A stretch of 64,000 bases of DNA, from assembly GCA_016719645.1 (NCBI GenBank), contig JADJYS010000001.1:591274-655273 (forward strand). The letters are read 5' to 3'. Origin of the DNA: a bacterium (GTDB lineage Bacteria; Krumholzibacteriota; Krumholzibacteriia; LZORAL124-64-63). The position numbers and the translations under genes were made by a program. Position 1 is the stretch's first letter; every line of letters begins with the position of its first letter. Of the stretch, positions 52,465 through 60,318 are shown piece by piece. Under the pieces are notes generated by a model that saw only the letters and a list, made by a program, of their open reading frames with translations, did not search any database and was not told where the DNA came from.

Positions 52465-53799
52465 TCAGCGATCGTCCTGCGTCAGGTCGTCGTAGTACTC
52501 GCGCCCGAGGTGGGTGACGAGCTCCTCGCCCATCATCCAGCGCAGCGTGTTCTTCATCTTCTTCTGCTGGATGAAGAGGTCGTGCTCGGGGTAGAGGCCC
52601 TGCGGCGTGACCGGGCTCTTCAGGTAGAAGGACAGCCACTCCTGGATCCCGCCGAACCCGGCCCGCTTGGACAGGTCCAGGAACAGCGCCAGGTCCAGCA
52701 CGATCGGGGCGGCCAGGATCGAGTCGCGGCAGAGGAAGTCGACCTTGATCTGCATGGGCAGGCCCATCCAGCCGAAGATGTCGATGTTGTCCCAGCCCTC
52801 TTTGTTGTCGCCGCGGGGCGGGTAGTAGTTGATCCGCACCTTGTGGAAGAGGTTGCCGTAGAGGTCGGGGTACAGCTCCGGCTGCAGGATGGTGTCCAGC
52901 ACGCTGAGCTTGGACTCCTCCTTGGTCTTGAAGCTGCCGGGATCGTCCAGGACCTCGCCGTCGCGGTTGCCCAGGATGTTGGTCGAGAACCAGCCGCTGA
53001 CGCCCAGCAGGCGGGCCTTGAAGGCCGGGGCCAGCACGGTCTTGAGCAGGGTCTGGCCCGTCTTGAAGTCCTTGCCGCAGGTGGGGGAGCCCGTCTGCTT
53101 GGACAGCGTCTCGAGGGCCGGGATGTCCGCGCTGAGGTTGGGCGCGCCGTTGGCGTAGGGGATGCCCATCTTGATCGCGGCGTACGCGTAGATCATGCTC
53201 GGGGCGATGTCGGGGTGGTTGCTGCGCAGGCCGGCCTCGAAGGACTCGAGCGTCTGGTGGACGTCCGAGGGCTTCAGGAAGATCTCCGTCGAGCCGCACC
53301 AGACCATGACCAGGCGGGAGCAGCCGTTGGACTTCTGGAAGTCCTTCATGTCGGCGATGAGCTGCTCGGCGAGGTCCATCTTGGTGGCGCCCTTTTTCAC
53401 GTGGGTGCCGTGCAGCTTCTTGACGTAGAAGTTATCGAACACCGCGGGCATGGGCTTGATGGCGTCCAGCTCGTCCTTCAGCTCGTTCAGCAGGTCCAGC
53501 GGCAGCACGCCGGCCTTGACGGCGGCCTCGTAGACCGAATCCTCGAAGATGTCCCAGCCGCCGAAGACGATGTCGTCCAGGCCGGCCAGCGGTACGAAAT
53601 CCTTGACCAGGGGCTGGCGGTTATCGGTGCGCTTGCCCAGGCGGATGTGGCCCATCTGGGTGATGCTGCCGATGGGCAGGCGGATGCCCCGGCGCGACGC
53701 GATGACGCCGGCCATGAAGGTCGATGACACGGCCCCCATGCCTGGCGTCAGGATACCCAGTTTCCCGTCCGCAGGCTTGATTTTCAGGCCTGTTGTCAT
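52465..53799 (-). CDS. myo-Inositol-1-phosphate synthase
   Basis: A 444-residue NAD-dependent enzyme that cyclises glucose 6-phosphate. The NAD-binding region is GILTPGMGAVSSTFMAGV at the N-terminus. The conserved catalytic zone has GWFSTNILGNRDGEVLDDP (near 270) followed by KTKEESKLSVLD, and earlier MVWCGSTEIFLKP and PYANGAPNLSAD. Length suits bacterial and archaeal forms. ATG 53799 is preceded by AGAGGAG and a strong promoter. Products could feed phosphatidylinositol or an inositol sugar. It is divergent from the polysaccharide cassette. Confidence 0.92.
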   Translation of the reverse strand: MTTGLKIKPADGKLGILTPGMGAVSSTFMAGVIASRRGIRLPIGSITQMGHIRLGKRTDNRQPLVKDFVPLAGLDDIVFGGWDIFEDSVYEAAVKAGVLPLDLLNELKDELDAIKPMPAVFDNFYVKKLHGTHVKKGATKMDLAEQLIADMKDFQKSNGCSRLVMVWCGSTEIFLKPSDVHQTLESFEAGLRSNHPDIAPSMIYAYAAIKMGIPYANGAPNLSADIPALETLSKQTGSPTCGKDFKTGQTLLKTVLAPAFKARLLGVSGWFSTNILGNRDGEVLDDPGSFKTKEESKLSVLDTILQPELYPDLYGNLFHKVRINYYPPRGDNKEGWDNIDIFGWMGLPMQIKVDFLCRDSILAAPIVLDLALFLDLSKRAGFGGIQEWLSFYLKSPVTPQGLYPEHDLFIQQKKMKNTLRWMMGEELVTHLGREYYDDLTQDDR

Positions 53800-53848
53800 G
53801 GAATCGCTCCTCTCATTGCACGCGGTCGTTCCGCAGTCAGGGCGCCCG

Positions 53849-53877
53849 ATCATAGAAGCAGGGGGCGCGGAAAGCAA
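53849..53877 (-). promoter_or_regulatory. Promoter of the inositol-phosphate synthase
   Basis: On the minus strand: TTGCTT (53877-53872), 17-base spacer, TATGAT (53854-53849). Places a start about 43 bases before the ATG. Both boxes and spacing are good. Confidence 0.65.
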
Positions 53878-54040
53878 CGTGGATCCTCGACGCGGCATCA
53901 TCCTTGCCAAGGGTGTGTCGGCGGGGTCGGGACTCCGCTGGAAATAACCCGCATCTGTCGCCCACGCAAGGTCTTTCTCCCTGCGGGAAGCGCAGGATCG
54001 GGCTAGGAGTTCGCACCGGCGCCGATTATCATATTGGGGC

Positions 54041-54069
54041 TGGAAGCGGGACAAAGTATGTGATATGAT
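54041..54069 (+). promoter_or_regulatory. Candidate promoter of the DegT gene
   Basis: TGGAAG (54041-54046), 17-base spacer, TATGAT (54064-54069), about 78 bases before ATG 54148. Good -10, weak -35. Confidence 0.45.
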
Positions 54070-54147
54070 TAACATCCGTGGCTCAACCCCATGGATGCAC
54101 AGGCGGTTCGCGACGCGCCCGAACGCGGTCAACCTCAAGGAGCCCTC

Positions 54148-55239
54148 ATGACGACCCCCACGCCCGTTCCGTACCTCGACCTCAAGGCCCAGGTCGCTCC
54201 CATCCGCCGCGAGATCGACGCGGCGATCGCCGACGTGGTCGACAACACGGCATTCATCCTCGGGGACCGTCTCGAGCGCTTCGAAAAGCACTTCGCCGAG
54301 TACTGCGGCGCCCCCCACGCGGTGGGCGTGGACTCCGGCACCCAGGCCCTGCACCTGGTCCTGCGCGCCCTGGGCATCGGCGCCGGCGACGAGGTCATCA
54401 CCGTCCCGAACACCTTCATCGCCACCGTCGAGGCGATCGTCTACACCGGCGCGACGCCCGTGTTCGTGGACGTCGACCCCGTGACCTGGCTGATGGACCC
54501 CGAGAAGCTCGAGCGCGCCATCACGCGCCGCACCAAGGCCATCATGCCGGTCCACCTGTTCGGGCACCTGGCGCCGATGGACGAGATCCGGGCCGTGGCC
54601 GGCGCCATCCCGATCATCGAGGACACCTGCCAGGGCCACGGCGCCCTGTACAAGGGGAAGCGCGCGGGCACGATGGGGATCGCCTCGGCCTTCAGCTTCT
54701 ACCCCGGCAAGAACCTGGGCGGCTTCGGCGACGGCGGCGCGACCGTCACCGCCGACGACCGCATCGACGCCGTCCTGCGCAGCCTGCGCCACCACGGCCA
54801 GGGCACCAAGAACCTGCACGACTCGGTGGGCTACACCGGCCGCCTCGACACGCTGCAGGCCGTGATCCTGGACGCGAAGCTGCCCTACCTGGACGGCTGG
54901 AACGCCCGCCGCCGCGAGGTCGCCGGCTGGTACCGCGGCCGCCTGAAGGGCCACTACCGGATGCCCGAGCCGCTGCCCGAGACCACCCCGGTGCACCACA
55001 TCTTCCCGATCCAGAGCCCGGACCCCGAGGGCCTGATCGCGAAGTTGAAGGACAACAAGGTGTTCTGCGGCCGCCACTACCCGGTGCCCTGCCACCGCCA
55101 GCCCGCGCTGGCCGGCTACGTCCCGGTGGACGCGTCCTTCCCGGTCGCCGAGGACCTCTGCGAGCACATCGTGTCCCTGCCGATGTATGCGGAAATGACA
55201 AAAGAGATGGTGGACAGGGTCTGCGACCTTCTGCTATAA
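54148..55239 (+). CDS. DegT/DnrJ/EryC1 sugar aminotransferase
   Basis: A 363-residue PLP enzyme that usually transaminates nucleotide-linked keto-sugars. Seen: PYLDLKAQVAPIRREID, HAVGVDSGTQALHLVLRALGI, EVITVPNTFIATVEAI, MPVHLFGHLAPMD, EDTCQGHGALYKGKRAG, and the PLP lysine in FYPGKNLGGFGDGG (about K187). C-terminal HHIFPIQ and RHYPVPCHRQPAL are typical. ATG 54148 has AAGGAG six bases upstream. First gene of the polysaccharide cassette. A strong promoter for the next gene lies within its last codons. Confidence 0.93.
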   Translation: MTTPTPVPYLDLKAQVAPIRREIDAAIADVVDNTAFILGDRLERFEKHFAEYCGAPHAVGVDSGTQALHLVLRALGIGAGDEVITVPNTFIATVEAIVYTGATPVFVDVDPVTWLMDPEKLERAITRRTKAIMPVHLFGHLAPMDEIRAVAGAIPIIEDTCQGHGALYKGKRAGTMGIASAFSFYPGKNLGGFGDGGATVTADDRIDAVLRSLRHHGQGTKNLHDSVGYTGRLDTLQAVILDAKLPYLDGWNARRREVAGWYRGRLKGHYRMPEPLPETTPVHHIFPIQSPDPEGLIAKLKDNKVFCGRHYPVPCHRQPALAGYVPVDASFPVAEDLCEHIVSLPMYAEMTKEMVDRVCDLLL

Positions 55240-55240
55240 T
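55211..55240 (+). promoter_or_regulatory. Strong promoter for the phosphoglycosyltransferase gene
   Basis: TGGACA (55211-55216), 18-base spacer, perfect TATAAT (55235-55240), located at the very end of the DegT gene. Start expected near 55247, giving a leader of about 140 bases. Confidence 0.65.
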
Positions 55241-55384
55241 GCTTGCAGGTTCGTGGAGTTTTTTGAGATCCACAGCCTGAACAGTTCCGTCGCCTCGGGG
55301 GGGGCAGAAAGGGGATCCATGGCCCAAAGCTAACGCGTTTCCGAGACTCGCACCTTGCTACCCCGATGTTGGGGAGAAGACACC
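55241..55384 (+). other. Structured mRNA leader of the phosphoglycosyltransferase gene
   Basis: The leader opens with a stem: CAGG and CGTGGA (55246-55257) pair with TCCAC and GCCTG (55269-55279) around an 11-base U-rich loop. Near the gene start CCCC and GGGG (around 55363-55376) can form a second hairpin that partly covers the GGGGAGAAG ribosome site. No known riboswitch class was recognised. Confidence 0.4.
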
Positions 55385-56107
55385 ATGAAGGAAGACGCGG
55401 TGGCTTATTCGGCTGTGGTCGAGGATGTCCTCCCGTCCGCACCGACCCTGTACCTCGTCGCGGACACCTCCCGCCTGAACGGCTGGGGGGGCTCCGTCAA
55501 AAGACTGCTGGACATCGTGCTGGCCGGCGGAGCCGTCCTGGTTCTATCGCCGTTGCTGCTGGTGCTCGCCTTACTCGTCAAGCGCTCGAGCCCCGGTCCC
55601 GTCTTCTTCGTCCAGGAGCGGATCGGCAAGAACAGCCAGCCGTTCCCGTTCTACAAGTTCCGCACCATGGTCCACAAGAGCGACGACGCCATCCACCGCC
55701 AGTTCGCGGCGATGTTCATCAACGGCGGGACCCAGCACACCTCCACCGACAAGGTCTACAAGCTGACCGAGGACCCGCGCGTGACCGGGATCGGCCGCTG
55801 GCTGCGCAAGACCTCGCTGGACGAGCTGCCCCAGCTGTTCAACATCCTGCGCGGGGAGATGTCGCTGGTCGGGCCGCGGCCGCCGATCGCCTACGAGCTG
55901 GACCTCTACCAGCCCTGGCACCACGAGCGCCTGCGCATCACCCCGGGCCTGACCGGGCTGTGGCAGGTCAGCGGGCGCAGCAACGTCCCCTTCGAGGAGA
56001 TGGTCCGGCTCGACATCCACTACATCAACAGCTGGTCGCTGAGCCAGGACCTGCGCATCATCTTCAAGACCGTGCCGGTGGTCCTGCGCGGCACGGGCGG
56101 TTACTGA
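55385..56107 (+). CDS. Sugar transferase (WcaJ/PglC-type phosphoglycosyltransferase)
   Basis: A 240-residue monotopic enzyme that starts glycan assembly by moving a sugar phosphate onto undecaprenyl phosphate. An N-terminal membrane helix (LDIVLAGGAVLVLSPLLLVLALLV) precedes the PF02397 domain: GPVFFVQERIGKN, PFPFYKFRTM, SLDELPQLFNILRGEMSLVGPRPP and ITPGLTGLWQVSGRS. The catalytic Asp-Glu pair is in LDEL. Length matches the minimal form without the long N-terminal region. ATG 55385 with GGGGAGAAG upstream. Confidence 0.93.
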   Translation: MKEDAVAYSAVVEDVLPSAPTLYLVADTSRLNGWGGSVKRLLDIVLAGGAVLVLSPLLLVLALLVKRSSPGPVFFVQERIGKNSQPFPFYKFRTMVHKSDDAIHRQFAAMFINGGTQHTSTDKVYKLTEDPRVTGIGRWLRKTSLDELPQLFNILRGEMSLVGPRPPIAYELDLYQPWHHERLRITPGLTGLWQVSGRSNVPFEEMVRLDIHYINSWSLSQDLRIIFKTVPVVLRGTGGY

Positions 56108-56256
56108 GCCGGCGGCCGGCCGGAACGGCAGATCCGGCCTCAAGTCCCGCCGCTTCCGAACGAAGCATTCCCAGGGCCGGCTCGTGCACCAGCACCGGCC
56201 GGCCTTCCCTTGCCGGTTCGCCCAGACGGGAGTCGTTCACACCAAAGGAGCGGGTC

Positions 56257-57285
56257 ATGCTGAAGATGGCAGCCATCGGCTGCGGCTACTGGGGTCCCAA
56301 CCTCATCCGGAACTTCAACAACCACCCGGACGTGGAGATGTCGCACATCTGCGACCTCGACGCGAAGCGCCGCGCCCACATGGCCCAACTCTACCCCACG
56401 GCCGACATCAGCGACGACGTCGGCAGGATCCTCGGCGACCCCTCCATCGGCGCCGTGGTGGTGGCGACCCCGGTCAGCACCCACTTCCCCCTGGGCAAGG
56501 CCGTGCTGGAGAGCGGGAAGCACCTGTTCATCGAGAAGCCGATGGCCGCCAGCGCCGACGAGTGCCGCCAGCTGTGCGCCATCGCCAAGGCCCGCAACCT
56601 GCAGATCATGGTCGGCCACACCTTCCTGTTCGTGCCGGCGGTGCGCCTGATCAAGCAGCTCATCGAGTCCGGCGAGCTGGGCGACATCTACTACGTGAAA
56701 ATCCGCCGCCTGAACCTGGGCATCTTCCAGAAGGACGCCAACGTCGTCTGGGACCTGGTGCCCCACGACGTGGCGATGCTCAACTACCTGTTCGACGCCG
56801 TCCCGGAGCGGGTCAGCGCCTCGGGCCACTGCTACGTCCAGACGGACAAGCAGCTCGAGGACGTGGCCTTCGTCTCGCTGTGGTACCCCGGCGGCCGGGT
56901 CGCCCACCTGCACGTCAGCTGGCTGGACCCCAACAAGGTGCGCGAGGCGACCTTCGTTGGCAGCCGCAAGATGGTGGTCTATGATGACGTCGCGATGACG
57001 GACAAGATCCGCATCTACGACAAGGGCGTCGACGTGATGCCGCACTACGACGGGTTCGACGAGTTCCACCTGGCGTACCGGCACGGGGACATCCTGATCC
57101 CGAAGATCGACCAGGCCGAGCCGCTGAAGGTCGAGACGTCGCACTTCGTGGACTGCGTGCTGGGCCGCGCGACCCCGGTCAGCGACGGGTACCTGGGCCT
57201 GCAGGTGGTCGAGGTGCTGGAGAAGGCCTGCCTCTCCATCCGGGAGCACGGGGCGCCGCAGGACCTGACCTTCCAGAACGCGTAG
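56257..57285 (+). CDS. Gfo/Idh/MocA-family oxidoreductase
   Basis: A 342-residue NAD(P)-dependent sugar dehydrogenase. N-terminal Rossmann motif GCGYWGPNLIRNF (7-19), then AVVVATPVSTHFPLGK, the conserved EKP in LFIEKPMAAS (near 93), GHTFLFVPAV and a C-terminal alpha/beta domain (WDLVPHDVAMLNYLF). WbpB/WlbA-type UDP-sugar 3-dehydrogenases share this layout, which would supply the keto-sugar for the DegT aminotransferase; that link is inference. ATG 56257 follows AAAGGAG. Confidence 0.88.
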   Translation: MLKMAAIGCGYWGPNLIRNFNNHPDVEMSHICDLDAKRRAHMAQLYPTADISDDVGRILGDPSIGAVVVATPVSTHFPLGKAVLESGKHLFIEKPMAASADECRQLCAIAKARNLQIMVGHTFLFVPAVRLIKQLIESGELGDIYYVKIRRLNLGIFQKDANVVWDLVPHDVAMLNYLFDAVPERVSASGHCYVQTDKQLEDVAFVSLWYPGGRVAHLHVSWLDPNKVREATFVGSRKMVVYDDVAMTDKIRIYDKGVDVMPHYDGFDEFHLAYRHGDILIPKIDQAEPLKVETSHFVDCVLGRATPVSDGYLGLQVVEVLEKACLSIREHGAPQDLTFQNA

Positions 57286-57309
57286 GCGGACGCCGCGCGG
57301 GGGAGTGCC

Positions 57310-58450
57310 GTGAGCGAAGCGCCCATCCGCGTGGCGATGATCGGCCAGAAGGGCTATCCCCCCGTCCACGGCGGGATCGAGAAGCACGTCGCGGAGCTGG
57401 CCGCCAGGCTGGCTCCGCGCGGCGTCGAAGATCACCATCTACAGCCGCCCCCACTACAGCGACGCCGACGGCCCCACCGCCATGCCCGGGGTCACGGTGC
57501 GCCGCCTGCCCAGCGTGCCGACCAAGCACCTCGACGCCATCACCCACACCCTGGCCGCCACCGCGGACGCGGTGCGCCACGGCTACGACATCGTCCACTA
57601 CCACGCCCTGGGCCCGGCCCTCTTGTCGGGCGTGCCGCGCTGGCTGCGGCGCGGCCGCACGGTGGTCACCGTCCACGGCCTGGACTGGCAGCGGGACAAG
57701 TGGGGGCCGGTGGCCGCCGCGGTGCTGCGGGCAGGGGAGGGGGCCTCGGCCCGCTTCCCCGACGGGCTGATCGTCGTCTCGCAGGCCCTGCGGCAGCACT
57801 ACGCGGCCCGCCACGGCGCCCGGGCGGTGTGCATCCCCAACGGGATCGGGGAGCCGGTGCGGCGCCCACGGCAGGAGCTGGACGGCCTCGGGCTGGCGGA
57901 CGGGTTCGTGCTGTTCGTGGGGCGGTTCGTGCCGGAGAAGGGCTGCCACCTGCTGCTGGAGGCCTACGGGAAGCTGCCCGCCGAACTGAGGGCCAAGCAC
58001 CGGCTGGTCATGGCCGGGGGCTCGGGGTTCAGCGACGCCTACGCGGCGGGCCTGCGGGCGGCCGCCCCGCCGGAGGTGCTGTTCCCGGGGTACGTCCACG
58101 GGCGGCTGCTGGAGGAGCTGTACAGCCACGCGGCGCTGGTGGTGCTGCCCTCGACGCTGGAGGGGCTGTCGATCGCCCTGCTGGAGGGGATGAGCTACGG
58201 GCGCTGCTGCCTGGTGAGCGACATCGCGCCCAACCTGGAGGTGTCCGGGGGGTGCGCGCCGGCGTTCGCGAGCGGGGACTCGGGGGCGCTGGGGGCGGCG
58301 ATGGCGGGGCTTTTACGGGATCCGGCGGCCCGGGAGCGGCACGGGGAGGCGTCGCGGCGGCGGGTGCTGGCGACGTATTCCTGGGAGAACGCCGCGGTGG
58401 ACACGCTGGCCCTGTACCGGCGGGTCCTGGGGCGTGAAAAATCGGTTTGA
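57310..58450 (+). CDS. Glycosyltransferase family 4, frameshifted
   Basis: A GT-B retaining glycosyltransferase starting at GTG 57310. Frame 1 gives MIGQKGYPPVHGGIEKHVAEL, the GT4 donor-fold start, up to about 57425. Frame 2 then continues ITIYSRPHYSDADGP to the stop at 58450. An extra base near 57427 (GTCGAAG instead of GTCAAG) explains it. Later: VTVHGLDWQRDKWG, CIPNGIGEP, LFVGRFVPEKG, and EGLSIALLEGMSYGR with the EX7E pair. It extends a lipid-linked glycan begun by the sugar transferase. It ends at the tRNA promoter. Confidence 0.88.
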
Positions 58451-58475
58451 CATCCGGGGGGATCGCCGTCATATT
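58447..58475 (+). promoter_or_regulatory. Promoter of tRNA-Gly
   Basis: TTGACA (58447-58452), 17-base spacer, CATATT (58470-58475); a start near 58482 would be six bases before the mature tRNA. The -35 overlaps the stop of the glycosyltransferase gene. Confidence 0.7.
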
Positions 58476-58487
58476 GAGCGGCACTTC

Positions 58488-58563
<76 letters not shown>

Positions 58564-58735
58564 GCATCTGTAAAGAGGAGAGCGACTTACGAAAGCCGCT
58601 TAGAGGCATAGCTCGCTTGGTGTCATCATAATATTGATTATCACATCGAGTCTCCAACACCTCGCGGATTATCCGGTGGAAGTATCAGGTTCGGTAGGTT
58701 TGTAAAGTCGCGTTATACCGTAAGGGGAGAGGCAA

Positions 58736-59664
58736 GTGAGCGCTATCGGGGTGTTCCCATTTGGCCAGCCTATTCTCCTTGTGGCCCAGAAGGATCGTAA
58801 GCCTAAACGTGTTTTTATTCTCGGTGTATATGCGAGTGCCGTGCACGCATGTTGGGGGGCCAGATGGAAAGCCGCTAATCGCTGCAATCGGGGTCGCTTC
58901 CGAACCTGAAATCTTCTGGCGCGGAGACGGCGTCGAGGCGATCCTCAGTCGGATTTCGGTCCCGCGCGAAGCTGGGCATCTTGAGCCGGCCAGTAAAAAA
59001 TTGAACGGGCCGTCTGGTGTGGCGCTCGACGAGCTATTCTTGGCCCCTCTTGGACTTACACGTGAAGAGACCTGGTTGTGTGATCTTGTCCCACACAGCT
59101 GCATGAATCCACGCCAGAAGATCGCGATACAAGACCGGTATCTGCCTTTCGTTCGAAAGTCGCTGCTCCCTAAGCCTAGCTGGGGGCAGGTGCCGCAACA
59201 GCTAGCATCTGAATCCCGGAGGTCTGAGATCGTAGCTGAGGTACTCAAGTCGAAAGCGTCTGTGATAATCACGCTTGGCGACCAACCTCTCCGTTGGTTC
59301 ACCAGACATTTCGGCTCAAGAGTCCGGCTCTGCAACCTATGGAACGCGCTCCGTCGACTACGGTCGTCTTTATCCGATCGATATCGGAGGCAATAAGCTC
59401 TCGCTATTGCCGTTAGTGCATCCGAGGCAGGCCGCTGGATTAGGAGCGCACTCCACTACCTGGTTGGACGCTCACAAACTGTGGGCTAAGAATACAGCGC
59501 CAAGCCTGTTGCATCAGGCGGCCGGTATAACAGACCGTTGGCTGCCGGATCGCCCTTGTCACGTCGCTGATAGGAGCCAGCGCCGCGCCAAGACCGCCCG
59601 CAGCTTAACACAGGCGTTAGCCCGCAATGACCGAGAGGGCGCATCGCCGGAAGTGAATCAGACC
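58736..59664 (+). CDS. Uracil-DNA-glycosylase-like protein, two frameshifts
   Basis: Pieces of one protein occur in three frames. Frame 2 from GTG 58736 (GGGGAGAGG upstream) gives KPKRVFILGVYASAVHACW. Frame 0 continues GPDGKPLIAAIGVASEPEIFW after the G6 run at 58854-58859, and later VIITLGDQPLRWF. Frame 1 takes over near 59330 with YGRLYPIDIGG and LLPLVHPRQAAGLGAHSTTW. The VLGVYASAVHA and HPRQA signatures recall an uncharacterised UDG-superfamily group. After about 59510 frame 1 stays open with no stop into the next gene, so the 3' end is uncertain. Composition is lower in GC than upstream. The family call is tentative. Confidence 0.5.
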
Positions 59665-60318
59665 ATGAGCCACATCAGGTCCAAACAACGCGTTGCCGAC
59701 CACGGCGCGGTCTTCACGCCGCCGTGGATGGTCGAGGCGATGCTCGACCTTGTGAAGGGCGAGACGGAGCGCATTGACGCCCGCTTCCTGGAACCGGCGT
59801 GCGGGAGTGGCAACTTCCTTATCCGCATCCTGAAACGGAAGCTCGCCGCCGTGACGCTCCAGTACAGTGGGTATGACTTCGAGCGGCGGCACTATGCACT
59901 CCTCGCGTTGATGTGCATCTACGGCATCGAGTTGCTGCCAGACAATATTGCCGAGTGCCGCGCGAATCTGCTGGAGATCCTCGGCGCCTACTTGAACGTG
60001 GATGAATCGGACGACCTCTACCGCGCCGCGTTCTATGTGCTGTCACAGAACCTCGTGCACGGCGACGCCCTGACGATGCGCGCCCACGACGGCACGCCGA
60101 TTACCTTTGCCGAGTGGGGCTACCTGGGCAAAGGAAGGTTCCAGCGGCGCGACTTCCGCCTCGACACCCTCACCCAGGCGGCGGCTTTCAGCGCGGAAGG
60201 CTCGCTCTTCTCCCACCTTGGCAAGCACGAGCTCTTCACGCCGACGAAGGTTTACCCTCCGATGACGATGAGGGAACTGGCCGCTACCCTTGGCGGCACC
60301 CCGAAGGAGGCCGTATGA
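59665..60318 (+). CDS. Small methylase-fold subunit of a modification/restriction cassette
   Basis: A 217-residue protein from ATG 59665, the start typical of this family (RSKQRVADHGAVFTPPWMVE). Motif I for SAM is EPACGSGNFLIRIL (about 43-56), then a Tyr-rich region and IYGIELLPDNIAECRANLLEIL, with HGDALTMRA where motif III sits. The NPPY catalytic motif IV is missing: the region reads ITFAEWGYLGKGRFQRRDF. It ends in the ATGA overlap with the Eco57I-like gene, so it is a complete gene, not a fragment. It may supply SAM binding, structure or target contact to the partner. The ORF upstream is open in the same frame. Confidence 0.8.
   Translation: MSHIRSKQRVADHGAVFTPPWMVEAMLDLVKGETERIDARFLEPACGSGNFLIRILKRKLAAVTLQYSGYDFERRHYALLALMCIYGIELLPDNIAECRANLLEILGAYLNVDESDDLYRAAFYVLSQNLVHGDALTMRAHDGTPITFAEWGYLGKGRFQRRDFRLDTLTQAAAFSAEGSLFSHLGKHELFTPTKVYPPMTMRELAATLGGTPKEAV

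Larger units (their letters stand above)
53800..54147. other. Divergent regulatory gap, 348 bases
   Basis: Between the minus-strand inositol-phosphate synthase and the + strand DegT gene. It holds a good minus-strand promoter (53849-53877) and a weaker + strand one (54041-54069). A 7-base inverted repeat, ATCATAT (54029-54035) and ATATGAT (54063-54069), overlaps the + strand -10 box and a possible second minus-strand -10 box. No gene is seen; an in-frame ATG for DegT at 54091 lacks a ribosome site. Confidence 0.6.

Noticed and set aside
55241..55384. Cyclic-di-GMP riboswitch
   Set aside because: The conserved core motifs and tetraloop receptor could not be matched to this leader.
59600..59625. 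Integron attC-like sequence (GCTTAACAC..GCGTTAGC)
   Set aside because: The core does not fit the GTTRRRY consensus and no second site or integrase is seen.
59665..60318. Small methylase as a truncated fragment of a longer gene
   Set aside because: Its stop overlaps the next ATG with a good ribosome site, and the C-terminal region looks like the usual family end as I recall it.
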